Positions 52,638 to 63,848 of a stretch of DNA of 64,000 nt are shown piece after piece. Within the stretch, counting starts at the first letter, position 1; each line of letters begins with the position of its first letter. Origin of the DNA: Moritella viscosa. Its GTDB lineage: Bacteria; Pseudomonadota; Gammaproteobacteria; Enterobacterales; Moritellaceae. The position numbers were made by a program, and so were the translations under genes. The notes beneath the pieces are model-generated. The model ran no database searches. It was given only the letters and a program-made list of their open reading frames with translations, and was not told where the DNA came from. Where the stretch lies: assembly GCA_000953735.1 (NCBI GenBank), contig LN554852.1, forward strand, positions 3,669,846-3,733,845, written 5' to 3'.

Positions 52638-54503
52638 ATGGTAAAATTTAGAAACGATATAAATGGGTTAAGAGCAATCGCACTTATTGCTGTCGTATTG
52701 TTCCATTTTAATCCGAGCATCGCGCCCGGAGGTTTTGCTGGTGTCGATATTTTCTTTGTCATTTCTGGTTTTTTAATGACTGGTATTATTTTTAACGGAT
52801 TAAACACAGATTCATTAAATTTAGCTGATTTTTATTTATGCAGAGCAAATAGAATAATTCCCCCGCTCGCAGCCCTTTGCTTCACATTATTATTTGTTAC
52901 TTGGTTTATATTACCGCCATTTGACTATCTAACCTTAGGTAAGCATGTCGCTAGCAGCATCACTTTTCTATCAAACATTACTTATTTTTATGAGTCTGGT
53001 TACTTTGATGCTAGCGCCTATGAGAAATGGTTACTGCATACTTGGTCATTGTCCGTAGAATGGCAGTTCTATATTATATATCCCATTATACTGCTGTTTT
53101 TAAAACGCTATTTGTCTCTCGAAAATTTAAAACGCCTATTAATCGTAGCGACTATCCTAGGCTATATCTTTTGCGTTATAGCAACAGAAAAGTGGCCGAC
53201 ATTCGCTTATTACTCTCTCCCAACCCGCACTTGGGAAATGTTGCTAGGCGGTGTCGCTTATTTCTACCCAATAAAATTACACGAAAATCAAAAAAGAGTA
53301 CTCGAAGTTATCGGTATTACGTTAATGTTATTATCATTTACGCTTACGTCTAAAATGACGCCTTGGCCGGGCTACGTGGCTTGCGTGCCTGTATTTGGTA
53401 CCTATCTCATTATACTGACTAACCGAGAAACGAGTATATTGACTAATAACAGATTATTTCAAGCCCTCGGAAAATGGTCATACTCAATCTATCTCTGGCA
53501 TTGGCCTATTGCGGTCTATGGCGTGTATTATCAATTGGATAACTGGATGCCAATTGGCATAGCATTATCTGTGGTTTTTGGTGCACTTAGTTATTATCTC
53601 ATTGAACAAAATCAGTTTAAAAACCGAAAAAACACACTTGCTTTTACACTAATAACGACCTTGGCTTTTGTCGTATTTTATAAATCGACCCCCTTTCTGT
53701 TATATCAAATATCAGGTATGCCGAAACACATTATTGCCGCCAATTTAGACCAATCAGATAAAGGTGAACTTTATACTTGGCAAATGATGAACACATTAAA
53801 AAAGAACAAAATTGATAACGATAAATTAAATGTTATGTTTATCGGAGACTCTCAATCTGCAGATTTTGTTAATGTCATCAATGAGAAAGTAAGTGTCATT
53901 AATAATGACCGAATTAATTTTATGGCTCAAAAGATATCAGCCAAATGTGGCGTTTTCTACCACATACCTAAGTCATTAAATGCGCTCTACGATAGGATTA
54001 ATATCGGCGAGAAAAAGTTACGTAAATGTGCCGCAAAAATCAGAAAAATAACCGCTGACTCTCGCTTAGTCAATGCAGACTTTATTTTTCTTGCGATGAA
54101 TTGGCGTAATTGGTCTTTAGACTATAATCTCGACGCAATTAAACAGATAAAACAAAAAAATCCACAAGTAAAAATATACATTATCGGTAATAAAGGTATG
54201 CACAAACCACTGCCCATTATAATGGTTAATGCCTTTAAAGATGATCAAAATGTAAGCGAACTCGTGTTCAAATCACTACCTGAAACGAATATTAAAAATA
54301 ATGATTTCTTCCGTGAAAATCAGAATGCAGGTTATCAATTTATTAATATGACTTACGCATTCTGCCCAGTTAAAAAATGTAATGTCGTCGATAAAACTGG
54401 CCTGCCATTTTACTATGATGAAGTACATATAACAAAACAAGGAGCTATGTATCTCTCTGACAGGCTAAAACCACTATTACCCCCAGAGTTTTATGCACCC
54501 TAA
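52638..54503 (+). CDS. Membrane acyltransferase with C-terminal SGNH domain (OafA/YrhL type)
   Basis: From the ATG at 52638 (AAAGG upstream; longer in-frame starts lack a site) the protein has 621 residues. The N-terminal acyltransferase-3 domain begins FRNDINGLRAIALIAVVLFH, with FAGVDIFFVISGFLMTGIIF, then WSLSVEWQFYIIYPIILLFL and about ten membrane spans. The C-terminal SGNH hydrolase-like domain has GDSQSADF (Ser405) and DEVH (594-597). Such proteins O-acetylate lipopolysaccharide or other surface glycans. It stands alone, with no polysaccharide cluster near it. Confidence 0.88.
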   Translation: MVKFRNDINGLRAIALIAVVLFHFNPSIAPGGFAGVDIFFVISGFLMTGIIFNGLNTDSLNLADFYLCRANRIIPPLAALCFTLLFVTWFILPPFDYLTLGKHVASSITFLSNITYFYESGYFDASAYEKWLLHTWSLSVEWQFYIIYPIILLFLKRYLSLENLKRLLIVATILGYIFCVIATEKWPTFAYYSLPTRTWEMLLGGVAYFYPIKLHENQKRVLEVIGITLMLLSFTLTSKMTPWPGYVACVPVFGTYLIILTNRETSILTNNRLFQALGKWSYSIYLWHWPIAVYGVYYQLDNWMPIGIALSVVFGALSYYLIEQNQFKNRKNTLAFTLITTLAFVVFYKSTPFLLYQISGMPKHIIAANLDQSDKGELYTWQMMNTLKKNKIDNDKLNVMFIGDSQSADFVNVINEKVSVINNDRINFMAQKISAKCGVFYHIPKSLNALYDRINIGEKKLRKCAAKIRKITADSRLVNADFIFLAMNWRNWSLDYNLDAIKQIKQKNPQVKIYIIGNKGMHKPLPIIMVNAFKDDQNVSELVFKSLPETNIKNNDFFRENQNAGYQFINMTYAFCPVKKCNVVDKTGLPFYYDEVHITKQGAMYLSDRLKPLLPPEFYAP

Positions 54504-54684
54504 ACAGATTTACCGTAAGCTGAACCTAACAAAAATACCTAACATTAGTCGCTTTCATACCAATGTGTTTTAGCCGCTAATTAAATTACCCTTTATTAAA
54601 TTTATCTAAATTAAATTACCTTATAAATAGCCCTTCAAAATTTGCTACAATTGCCTCATAAGCATTTTAATTATTAGCGATACC

Positions 54685-55392
54685 ATGTCAAAACCAGCAC
54701 CAGCAAAACCAAAACTAACTCTAGGTAGAAAAAAGGGCCCATCTGAACAGGCTAAAAAGAGCCAAATCAGCTACTCCAATACGGTAAAACCACGTGGTAA
54801 AAGCAATCGCCCACAACATACTAAACCAAAAGACGCTGGCCCAACACAAGTGTATGTATTCAATAAACCTTACATGGTACTAACTCAGTTTACTGATGCA
54901 GACAACCGTGAAACCTTAAAAGACTATATCAAGGTGCCGGATATTTATGCAGCTGGTCGCCTAGATCGCGACAGCGAAGGGTTATTATTGTTAACCAACA
55001 ATGGTCGCCTCCAAGCAAAACTAACTCAACCTGGTGAAAAAACAGAAAAGACCTATTGGGTCCAAGTTGAAGGTGAACCAAGTCCAGAAAAACTGAACGA
55101 TTTACGTTACGGCGTGGTATTAAAAGATGGATCAACGCTGCCAGCTAAAGTTGAAATAATGACAGAGCCTAAGGTATGGCCACGTGTACCGCCAATTCGT
55201 GAACGTCAAAATATTCCAACCACTTGGTTAGCTATTACCATAATAGAAGGCCGCAACCGTCAAGTACGTCGTATGACAGCACACATTGGACACCCTACCC
55301 TACGTTTGATCCGCTATAGCATTGGTCCTTGGACGTTGGATAACATCCAACCAGGTGAACTAGTTGAAAGCAGTATTAACATGATGAATTAG
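54685..55392 (+). CDS. rluE: 23S rRNA pseudouridine(2457) synthase RluE
   Basis: The 235-residue RsuA-family enzyme has a 50-residue basic N-terminal extension, then [20 protein letters not shown] and the catalytic [20 protein letters not shown] (Asp94). Its C-terminal [20 protein letters not shown] is the nucleotide/RNA-binding signature. There is no S4 domain, as in RluE. It isomerises U2457 in 23S rRNA. It is monocistronic, 176 bp ahead of mnmA. Confidence 0.9.
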   Translation: MSKPAPAKPKLTLGRKKGPSEQAKKSQISYSNTVKPRGKSNRPQHTKPKDAGPTQVYVFNKPYMVLTQFTDADNRETLKDYIKVPDIYAAGRLDRDSEGLLLLTNNGRLQAKLTQPGEKTEKTYWVQVEGEPSPEKLNDLRYGVVLKDGSTLPAKVEIMTEPKVWPRVPPIRERQNIPTTWLAITIIEGRNRQVRRMTAHIGHPTLRLIRYSIGPWTLDNIQPGELVESSINMMN

Positions 55393-55568
55393 TACCAAAG
55401 TCTGTTTTTGCGCTAGCCTTCATGGTAAAATTCGCGCGATTGGATCTTAGGATCCTAAGAACAGAAACTAACTGTGGCCAGAACACCTATTTCAGTTATA
55501 TATTTAATACATTAGCAAAAAAGCCTTTAACTTTATTTGCATTACTACAAGAGTAATTAAAAGGTCCT

Positions 55569-56708
55569 ATGACAAATAATACAATCGACGCCAGTACTAA
55601 AGCGTTAAATAGTACTAAAAAAGTAATCGTTGGCATGTCCGGCGGTGTTGACTCATCTGTTTCTGCTTACCTATTACAACAGCAAGGTTATCAAGTAGAA
55701 GGCCTGTTCATGAAGAACTGGGAAGATGACGATAATGATGAATATTGTGCCGCTGCTGAGGACCTAGCAGACGCACAAGCAGTATGTGATAAATTAGGTA
55801 TCGAGTTACACGCTATTAATTTCTCTGCTGAATACTGGGATAACGTATTTGAATACTTCTTAGCTGAATACAAAGCGGGTCGTACACCAAACCCAGATAT
55901 TCTTTGTAACAAAGAAATCAAATTTAAAGCATTCCTGCAGTTTGCATCAGAAGTACTTGCTGCTGACTATATTGCCATGGGTCACTACGTTAGCCGTCGT
56001 CAAAAAGCCGATGGCACCTTTGAAATGTTACGAGGCTTAGACAGCAATAAAGACCAAAGCTATTTCTTATACACGTTAGATCATATACAGGTTTCACGTT
56101 CATTGTTCCCTGTGGGTGAATTAGAAAAACCAGAAGTACGTCGAATAGCTGAAGAACAAGACCTGATAACAGCAAACAAAAAAGACAGTACTGGTATCTG
56201 CTTTATTGGGGAGCGTAAATTCACTGAATTTTTAAGCAAATATCTCCCTGCACAGCCAGGTAAAATTGAAAGTGTTGATGGCGAAGAAATTGGTGAACAC
56301 CAAGGTCTGATGTACCACACACTAGGTCAACGTAAAGGCCTCCATATCGGCGGTATGAAAAACAACAATAGCCAAGAACCTTGGTATGTAGTCGATAAAG
56401 ATATGGAGCGTAACGTATTGCTTGTGGCACAAGGTCACAATCACCCACGTTTATTCTCGACGGGGTTAATGGCATCGCAACTCCATTGGGTTAGTCGTGA
56501 ACCATTAACACAGTCATTACGTTGCACTGTAAAAACACGCTATCGCCAAACGGATGTACCTTGCTTAGTGACTCCAATCGGCGAAGACCAAATTGAAGTA
56601 ACTTTTGATAAACCTGAACTTGCGGTTACCCCAGGTCAATCAGCGGTATTTTACCTTGATGACGTTTGCCTAGGTGGCGCAATTATTGATGTTCAAATTA
56701 GGGGCTAA
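55569..56708 (+). CDS. mnmA: tRNA-specific 2-thiouridylase MnmA
   Basis: The 379-residue enzyme has the PP-loop [16 protein letters not shown] (residues 21-36), the thiolation Cys pair ([10 protein letters not shown], Cys113; [10 protein letters not shown], Cys211) and a C-terminal [20 protein letters not shown]. It makes the 2-thio group of 5-methylaminomethyl-2-thiouridine at tRNA position 34, taking sulfur from the Tus relay. Its stop is 2 bp before hflD, as in E. coli, and purB follows. Confidence 0.97.
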   Translation: MTNNTIDASTKALNSTKKVIVGMSGGVDSSVSAYLLQQQGYQVEGLFMKNWEDDDNDEYCAAAEDLADAQAVCDKLGIELHAINFSAEYWDNVFEYFLAEYKAGRTPNPDILCNKEIKFKAFLQFASEVLAADYIAMGHYVSRRQKADGTFEMLRGLDSNKDQSYFLYTLDHIQVSRSLFPVGELEKPEVRRIAEEQDLITANKKDSTGICFIGERKFTEFLSKYLPAQPGKIESVDGEEIGEHQGLMYHTLGQRKGLHIGGMKNNNSQEPWYVVDKDMERNVLLVAQGHNHPRLFSTGLMASQLHWVSREPLTQSLRCTVKTRYRQTDVPCLVTPIGEDQIEVTFDKPELAVTPGQSAVFYLDDVCLGGAIIDVQIRG

Positions 56709-56710
56709 CA

Positions 56711-57334
56711 GTGTCAACTAACTTCCAAGAATCAAATATAGCCTTTGCTGGCGTTTGTCAGGCTGCTGCACTTGTACACCAACTTGCAACAACTGGCAAT
56801 TGTGATGATACACAATTAAGTAATACTTTACGCTGTGTGATCGTAACGGATCCAAGCCAAACTATCGAGGTTTATGGCGAATACGAAAACCTAGAACTCG
56901 GTTATAAGACCCTAGTGGCACAGCTAAGTAATACATCTACAGGGCCAGATAGCGCATTAACACGCTACATGATTGGTCTTGTTGCGTTAGAGCGTAAACT
57001 TGCGAAACGCAATGACATTCTTGGTATGTTAGGTGAACGTATCTCACAAGTGAAACGTCAAGCTCATCACTATGAGCTAACGGATGCACAAATTTTAAGT
57101 AACATGGCGTCGATTTATGTGGACTTAATCAGTCCACTTGGCACCAAAATCCAAATTGCAGGAACCTCAAGTTTCCTACAACAAACATTGGTGAGAGATA
57201 AGATCCGTGCGGTATTATTCGCCGGTATTCGCTCAGCAGTGTTATGGCGACAAACAGGCGGTAAACGTCGCCAAGTAGTTTTCAATCGTAAACACATGGT
57301 AGAGCAAGCTAAACAACAATTAGCTCGAATTTAA
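56711..57334 (+). CDS. hflD: HflD, high-frequency lysogenization protein homologue
   Basis: The 207-residue helical protein (NIAFAGVCQAAALVHQLATT, YMIGLVALERKLAKRNDILG, LGTKIQIAGTSSFLQQTLVR, VLFAGIRSAVLWRQTGGKRR) matches HflD in length and motifs. E. coli HflD is a peripheral inner-membrane protein that sequesters lambda CII. Its cellular role is otherwise unclear. It lies between mnmA and purB in the conserved gammaproteobacterial order. The start is GTG with spacing of 2 bp from mnmA. Confidence 0.95.
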   Translation: MSTNFQESNIAFAGVCQAAALVHQLATTGNCDDTQLSNTLRCVIVTDPSQTIEVYGEYENLELGYKTLVAQLSNTSTGPDSALTRYMIGLVALERKLAKRNDILGMLGERISQVKRQAHHYELTDAQILSNMASIYVDLISPLGTKIQIAGTSSFLQQTLVRDKIRAVLFAGIRSAVLWRQTGGKRRQVVFNRKHMVEQAKQQLARI

Positions 57335-57355
57335 CCTAAACACACCCAGGAGTAA

Positions 57356-58726
<1,371 letters not shown>

Positions 58727-58748
58727 TTAGCCGCTAGATAAAAATGAA

Positions 58749-58815
58749 GCCCAAGTTTACTTTTAACTAGAAAAGTAAACGTACCTAGAAAGTAGAGTAT
58801 GCTTGGGCTTTTTTG
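58749..58815 (+). terminator. Terminator region after purB
   Basis: Outer arms GCCCAAG (58749-58755) and CTTGGGC (58802-58808), followed by TTTTTT, enclose an inner hairpin GTTTACTTTT-AACTAG-AAAAGTAAAC. This two-tier structure ends about 80 bp after the purB stop. Confidence 0.8.
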
Positions 58816-59302
58816 CACCGATTAACGCCCTAATCGTTTCAGTGCAAATATTGAGAAATCATTACTTTTCACATCAATATTATTTAAGCTAATCGCTTTA
58901 TTACTAATGATTGCAAGTTCAACGAGGTAGCATTAAGCTGTCTAATAAATAACGCACGAACAGAGATTGGTTAACAAATTAGATCCAATTTGTGTGTATC
59001 CCCTTATAAAACAGAACCGATTGTTAAACAAATGATGAAATAGTTTGTTATTTCTTCGTCTTTTTTGTGCGCCAGCTATCACTTCAATTTTATAAAGCAA
59101 TAAACCTAAAACTGAAAAAATACACATTAACAATACATAACTTCAAAGTGAAATCAAAAAACATCACTTTAATTTCAATCCGAAACCGCCATTCAGTCAT
59201 TTGTAAAATATACGTTTGAAGTTCAGTTCCTATCTTGAAAGTAATCGCCATACACGGATAATCAGCACATTATCTACATTTGATTAACCAAGGATTTACA
59301 CC
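58816..59302. other. AT-rich intergenic region, nothing recognised
   Basis: About 490 bp between purB and the dioxygenase gene. The one open frame (minus, 63 codons at 58942-59133) has no ribosome site and no family resemblance. It presumably carries the promoter of the dioxygenase operon. No motif was assigned. Confidence 0.4.
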
Positions 59303-59935
59303 ATGAATGGATCATTTCTTATTGAAGCATTTCAAGCACCCTCAACCTGCGCGCAAAACTTAGGTGATTTTTTTAATAATTTAGGTGCAGATCCTTACCT
59401 TGAAAGTAACTGTCGATTCCGCGCATTTTCTCAATACCAAAAGACCGAAACGCAATTTAAAAAATTAGATACAAGTACCTTCATGCAGTCATCTGATGTA
59501 AACCGTCTTATCGGTAATGTTGAGCGCAAGTTCGAGGACATCTCATCAGCACTTGACCAGCACCCTGATTTTCAAAATTTATTAAATGCATTTCTTGAAC
59601 GAACAAACGTCGATACCACAAAACAACCGATTGGTGTTCACCAGATTCGTGTCGTTTGTTCACAAGATCAGTCTGGGTCACCAGCACCCGAAGGTATCCA
59701 TCAAGACGGTTTTGATTTTGTGGGTATTTTCTGTGTAAAAAGAGATAACATCGCTGGTGCATTTACACAGATATTTTCATCGCCAGTTGACCAGCATCCA
59801 CACATGAGCACCACGTTAGAAGAAAACCAATTTATCATTTTTAATGATCGTCGCTATTACCACTACGTAACAGAAACACTTCCAGATCAACAAGATGCAA
59901 CCGGACTACGCGACGTATTTGTTTTCACCGCTTGA
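59303..59935 (+). CDS. 2-oxoglutarate/Fe(II) dioxygenase family protein (IDO-like)
   Basis: The 210-residue protein fits the 2OG-Fe dioxygenase family that includes L-isoleucine hydroxylases: ESNCRFRAFSQYQKT, PIGVHQIRVVC, the iron motif PEGIHQDGFDFVG (HxD), ENQFIIFNDRRYYHYVTETL (distal His) and a C-terminal RDVFVFTA with the Arg that could bind 2-oxoglutarate. It may hydroxylate a free amino acid. The partner gene, a class V PLP enzyme, lies 107 bp downstream on the same strand. Confidence 0.85.
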   Translation: MNGSFLIEAFQAPSTCAQNLGDFFNNLGADPYLESNCRFRAFSQYQKTETQFKKLDTSTFMQSSDVNRLIGNVERKFEDISSALDQHPDFQNLLNAFLERTNVDTTKQPIGVHQIRVVCSQDQSGSPAPEGIHQDGFDFVGIFCVKRDNIAGAFTQIFSSPVDQHPHMSTTLEENQFIIFNDRRYYHYVTETLPDQQDATGLRDVFVFTA

Positions 59936-60042
59936 TCTATAAAAGCAGCAACCAAAACATCACTCACACTCAGAGAACAAGATTACTCTTTGCATAAATA
60001 GAAGATGCAAAAGTAACAAGAAATTTATTAAAGGAACAACCT

Positions 60043-61281
60043 ATGAACTTATGTATTGAGTCAATCCGCCAAGCTTTCCCAGCTTTACAACAGCAAGTAA
60101 ATGGCGAGTCAGTGTACTTTTTTGATGGTCCTGGTGGCTCACAAGTTCCACAATCAGTGCTTGATGCAATGACTGCTTATTTAGGTAAATATAACTCGAA
60201 CCTTGGCGGTCGTTTTTTTTCAAGTGAAAAAACCGTTGATGTGATGCGTGACGCACGCCTAAGCGGCCAAGCATTACTTAATACTGAATCACCAGATAAT
60301 ATCGTGTTTGGTGCGAACATGACGTCACTTACGTTCCAATTAAGCCGTGCGATTAGCCGTGATTGGCAAACGGGTGATGAAGTCATCGTTACTTCTCTCG
60401 ATCATTATTCAAATGTATCAACGTGGCAGCAAGCTGCGGATGACAAAGGTGCAGTAGTGCATCAAGCTCGTATTAATGAAGCCGATTGCACGTTAGACAG
60501 CGAACATTTAATCTCGTTAATTTCCAACAAAACTAAATTAGTGGCTTTAACGTTTGCATCAAACACCACAGGCTCATTGGTCGACGTGAAGCCAATTATT
60601 GAAGCGGCTCATGCAGTGGGTGCTAAAGTGTATATCGATGCGGTACATTACACGCCACACAAACTTGTTGATGTACAAGCATTAGGTTGTGATTTCCTCG
60701 CCTGTTCAGCCTATAAGTTCTTTGGTCCTCACGTAGGTATCGCTTACGTGGCCCCTCAGTGGTTGCACACCTTATCACCATACAAAGTAGAACCCGCTAC
60801 AGACCAAGGGCCAGGTCGATTTGAAACTGGAACACAAAGTTTTGAAGCGCTAGCTGGATTTAGCGCTGCCGTTGAATATCTTGCGCATGCAGGTGATGAA
60901 GCACTACCGTTACGTGAAAGGCTTGTACAAAGTTTTGAGCTATACCAAATCCATGAACAAAAATTAAGCCAACACTTCCTTGCTAAGCTAGCACAATACA
61001 GCAACGTGACCCTGTATGGAATTAATGATATAGACCGATTAGCAGAGCGTACCCCAACCTTCTCTATCCGTATTGATCATGCATCACCAGAAGATGTATC
61101 TGGCCTGCTTGGTCAACATAATATGTGTGTTTGGAATGGTCATTTCTATGCGATTGGCTTATGTAAACAGCTAGACATCTTAGATAAAGGTGGAGTGATC
61201 CGCATTGGCTTTATGCATTACAATACCACCAACGAAATTGATGCTTTATTTGATGTATTAGCAACAGTATTGATTAAATAA
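60043..61281 (+). CDS. Cysteine desulfurase-like PLP enzyme (class V aminotransferase, VC1184 type)
   Basis: The 412-residue protein has the class V fold: IRQAFPALQQQVNGESVYFF, DGPGGSQVPQSVLDAM, NIVFGANMTSLTFQLSRAIS, VTSLDHYSNVSTWQQAADDK, and the PLP Lys in LACSAYKFFGPHVGIAYV. It lacks an obvious IscS/SufS-type catalytic Cys loop. This matches the 'cysteine desulfurase-like, VC1184' subgroup, whose real reaction is uncertain. With the dioxygenase it forms a probable two-gene pathway on an amino acid. It is preceded by AAGGAACA. Confidence 0.88.
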   Translation: MNLCIESIRQAFPALQQQVNGESVYFFDGPGGSQVPQSVLDAMTAYLGKYNSNLGGRFFSSEKTVDVMRDARLSGQALLNTESPDNIVFGANMTSLTFQLSRAISRDWQTGDEVIVTSLDHYSNVSTWQQAADDKGAVVHQARINEADCTLDSEHLISLISNKTKLVALTFASNTTGSLVDVKPIIEAAHAVGAKVYIDAVHYTPHKLVDVQALGCDFLACSAYKFFGPHVGIAYVAPQWLHTLSPYKVEPATDQGPGRFETGTQSFEALAGFSAAVEYLAHAGDEALPLRERLVQSFELYQIHEQKLSQHFLAKLAQYSNVTLYGINDIDRLAERTPTFSIRIDHASPEDVSGLLGQHNMCVWNGHFYAIGLCKQLDILDKGGVIRIGFMHYNTTNEIDALFDVLATVLIK

Positions 61282-61335
61282 CCAAAGTAATATCTCTATA
61301 TTTAGCCATACCGTTATGGGTATTTAACTATAAAA

Positions 61336-61363
61336 ATCCCCTTTATCGTGAAATAAAGGGGAT
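61336..61363 (-). terminator. Terminator between convergent genes
   Basis: ATCCCCTTTAT (61336-61346) and ATAAAGGGGAT (61353-61363) form a perfect 11-bp stem. On the minus strand TTTTTATAG follows, fitting termination of the flotillin operon; it can also serve the plus-strand gene. Confidence 0.82.
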
Positions 61364-61395
61364 ACAAAAAACCAATAATTAAGTTCGGTATTCCA

Positions 61396-63147
61396 TTAGC
61401 CGATATCACTGTCCGACTTGTTTACCGGATCATTAGTTGGTGCTTTAATCACCGACTGTTTGATTAGATTATGATTACCCGTCAGTAAATCTTCCAGCGA
61501 ACCATTTTCTTTATCAACGAGTCCAATCTCTTTAAGCATATTATCCACCAGCGGTGCATTAGCACGATAATTTAATGCCGCCATAGTGACTTGCTCAGAT
61601 AGGCTTTGTGGCGCAGATGAGCGCTCATCATTCGACCCAACACCAGTAATGCTGTGACCGTTATTGCCACCATACCCTTGCAAGATCTTGATGCCTTCAA
61701 TATTCTCTAATGGCTTAACCGCATTGGCAATTAACTCTGGTAGTACTTGTAAAATAGCCAATGATTTTTGTAGGTCTATCTGCTCAGTACTCAAAAGATT
61801 ATCCGCCTCATAACGCGAACGTTTACCGGCAGCTTCAACTGCATACACTTTCTCGTTTGCTTCAGCGTTCAGTTTTAACGCATCCGCTGATGCTTTTGCT
61901 TCAATTAAAATTGATTCAGCATTATCTTCTGCAGCTTGTTTTCCCGCATGTGCTTGAACGGTAATACCAACAGCTTCACGCTCGGCTTCTTTCGTTGCCG
62001 CGATAACTTCAATTTGCTTGTCACGGTTTGCTTGCGCAACTTCACGTGCAGTAATAACAGCTTCTTCTTTTTCTACTTTGTTCTTCTCTGCTTCCGCCGC
62101 TTTAGCACGCGCTGCAGATTCTTCTTCAGACTTAACCGCAACTGCAATTTGCTTTTCTTGCATCGCAACCTCAATGTCACGCTGCTGTTGAATTCTAGAC
62201 TGCTCTAATACTTTTATTTTTTCAATTTCCGCTGTTTCAATGAATTTAGCTTTTTCAATCTCAGCAGCTTCAATTGCTCTTTGCTTTGAGATTTCAGCTT
62301 CACGTTCTTCCTGTGCTCTTTGCTCTCGCTGCTTAACAATCGTCGCCTGTTGCTCTGCTTTTCGCATTTCAAGAACTTGCTCTTGGTTTAATTGTGCATT
62401 CTGTTTTTCTTGTTCAATTTCTAATGATTGTTTCTCTGCAAGTACATTACGTTGCTCAATAAGAATTCTATTCTCTTGCTCAATGTCATTGGTTTCTTTA
62501 CGTTTACGCTCAATAATCTGAGCAAGTAACGCACGACCTTCAGCATCGAAGGCATTATTTTTGTTGAAGTATTGTAGGTCTGTTTGATCAAACCCTGTTA
62601 ACGATACCGACTCAAGTTCCAGTCCATTTTTTTCTAAATCATTCATCACACTCTGCTGCACTTTTTGCACAAAGTCAGAACGCTTTTCATGCATTTCTGT
62701 CATCGTCATTTCAGCCGCAACAGCACGTAAAACATCGACAAATTTAGATTCCATTAACTTTTTCAATTCTTCCACGCGCATGGTTCTAAGACCAAGTGTC
62801 TGCGCCGCCATTGAAATACCTTCTTTAGTCGGTGCAACACGTAAATAGAAGTCGGCTTTTACATCAACACGCATACGATCTTTGGTGATCAATGCATCTT
62901 TTTGAATTTTTTCTACTTCAATGCGTAAGGTATTCATACTGACAGGAATGGTTTCATGCAATACCGGTAACACCAACATTCCGCCATCTTTAGCAATCTT
63001 TTCGCCACCCATTCCCGTTCTCACAAAAGCCACTTCTTTGGTTGAGCGCACATACAACTTGGCAACAATAAGACCGATTGTCAGTAATGCAACAACGGCA
63101 ATGCCCGCCATGGTTAATGTGAACGTGAGATTTTCTGATAATTCCAT
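61396..63147 (-). CDS. yqiK: Flotillin family protein (YqiK-like)
   Basis: This 583-residue protein has an N-terminal membrane segment (TLTMAGIAVVALLTIGLIVA). An SPFH domain follows (VAFVRTGMGGEKIAKDGGML, MRVDVKADFYLRVAPTKEGI, MESKFVDVLRAVAAEMTMTE). A long Glu/Lys/Ala coiled coil occupies about residues 215-440, with many EIEKxK and AxEAExN units, and the tail is acidic. It resembles E. coli YqiK, a membrane-microdomain scaffold. The gene follows an OB-fold membrane protein (68 bp upstream), the usual flotillin/NfeD-like pair. Confidence 0.92.
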   Translation of the reverse strand: MELSENLTFTLTMAGIAVVALLTIGLIVAKLYVRSTKEVAFVRTGMGGEKIAKDGGMLVLPVLHETIPVSMNTLRIEVEKIQKDALITKDRMRVDVKADFYLRVAPTKEGISMAAQTLGLRTMRVEELKKLMESKFVDVLRAVAAEMTMTEMHEKRSDFVQKVQQSVMNDLEKNGLELESVSLTGFDQTDLQYFNKNNAFDAEGRALLAQIIERKRKETNDIEQENRILIEQRNVLAEKQSLEIEQEKQNAQLNQEQVLEMRKAEQQATIVKQREQRAQEEREAEISKQRAIEAAEIEKAKFIETAEIEKIKVLEQSRIQQQRDIEVAMQEKQIAVAVKSEEESAARAKAAEAEKNKVEKEEAVITAREVAQANRDKQIEVIAATKEAEREAVGITVQAHAGKQAAEDNAESILIEAKASADALKLNAEANEKVYAVEAAGKRSRYEADNLLSTEQIDLQKSLAILQVLPELIANAVKPLENIEGIKILQGYGGNNGHSITGVGSNDERSSAPQSLSEQVTMAALNYRANAPLVDNMLKEIGLVDKENGSLEDLLTGNHNLIKQSVIKAPTNDPVNKSDSDIG

Positions 63148-63215
63148 ATGATAATATTCCTAAAAGTGAATGGTAATTTTATTGATTAATGATTTACAGC
63201 TTAGTTATTTTCAAG

Positions 63216-63848
63216 TCAGTTAAATGGGATCGCAAGCCAGCTCGTTGTCAGCTTTTCAACCACAACAACTTCTGAACCCTGCGTAAACATTTCATGTTCG
63301 TAAGCAGGCTCGACCATCAAGTAATGCTTTTGATTAACGTCATCAATAAGTACCGCTTCTGCGGGGTTGCCTTTCGTTGCAGTCCCTATCGTAATACGGG
63401 CTAATTTGCCATTGAACTCTGCAGTTGATGTTACAGATGCGTCACGATGTGGTAATACTTTGACCAACTTAGCCCCGATGAAATGTAGAAAAACGAAGGT
63501 GATAAATACACTAATTGGTCCAGTCAATAACAATGAAGGGTGCCACTGCAGCGTCGATATAGCGGTAAAGTTGAGTATAAAGCCTGAAATAGCAAATAAG
63601 GTAAATGACAAAATTAACCAAATGAATAAGGGTAATTTACTCAGGCATAACCAGTCTAACGCCGTGGTAAAACCACCCACTTGCACAGAAGCCGAGCCAT
63701 CAAGATTAAAAGGCGAGATATTATCGAACATGTCCAATAGGCTTAGTCCAATGAGTAACCCTAATATTTCAATTACGGTAAATATAAATACGATACTAAT
63801 CGCAATGGTATAAGCTAAATTGATATCAGATAAAAAGAATGCCAGCAT
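63216..63848 (-). CDS. yqiJ: YqiJ-like OB-fold membrane protein (flotillin partner)
   Basis: From the ATG at 63848 (GGAG 5 nt upstream) the protein has 210 residues: two or more membrane segments (INLAYTIAISIVFIFTVIEI, LPLFIWLILSFTLFAISGFI) and a C-terminal OB-fold domain (STAEFNGKLARITIGTATKG, EAVLIDDVNQKHYLMVEPAY). E. coli YqiJ has this architecture and is encoded before YqiK. These proteins are thought to work with flotillin in membrane organisation. An in-frame ATG at 63875 lacks a good site. The last 125 bp of the window upstream are AT-rich without a gene. Confidence 0.85.
   Translation of the reverse strand: MLAFFLSDINLAYTIAISIVFIFTVIEILGLLIGLSLLDMFDNISPFNLDGSASVQVGGFTTALDWLCLSKLPLFIWLILSFTLFAISGFILNFTAISTLQWHPSLLLTGPISVFITFVFLHFIGAKLVKVLPHRDASVTSTAEFNGKLARITIGTATKGNPAEAVLIDDVNQKHYLMVEPAYEHEMFTQGSEVVVVEKLTTSWLAIPFN

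Noticed and set aside
58942-59133. Small minus-strand open frame in the purB-dioxygenase gap
   Set aside because: It has no ribosome site and low-complexity AT-driven composition, with no resemblance to a family.
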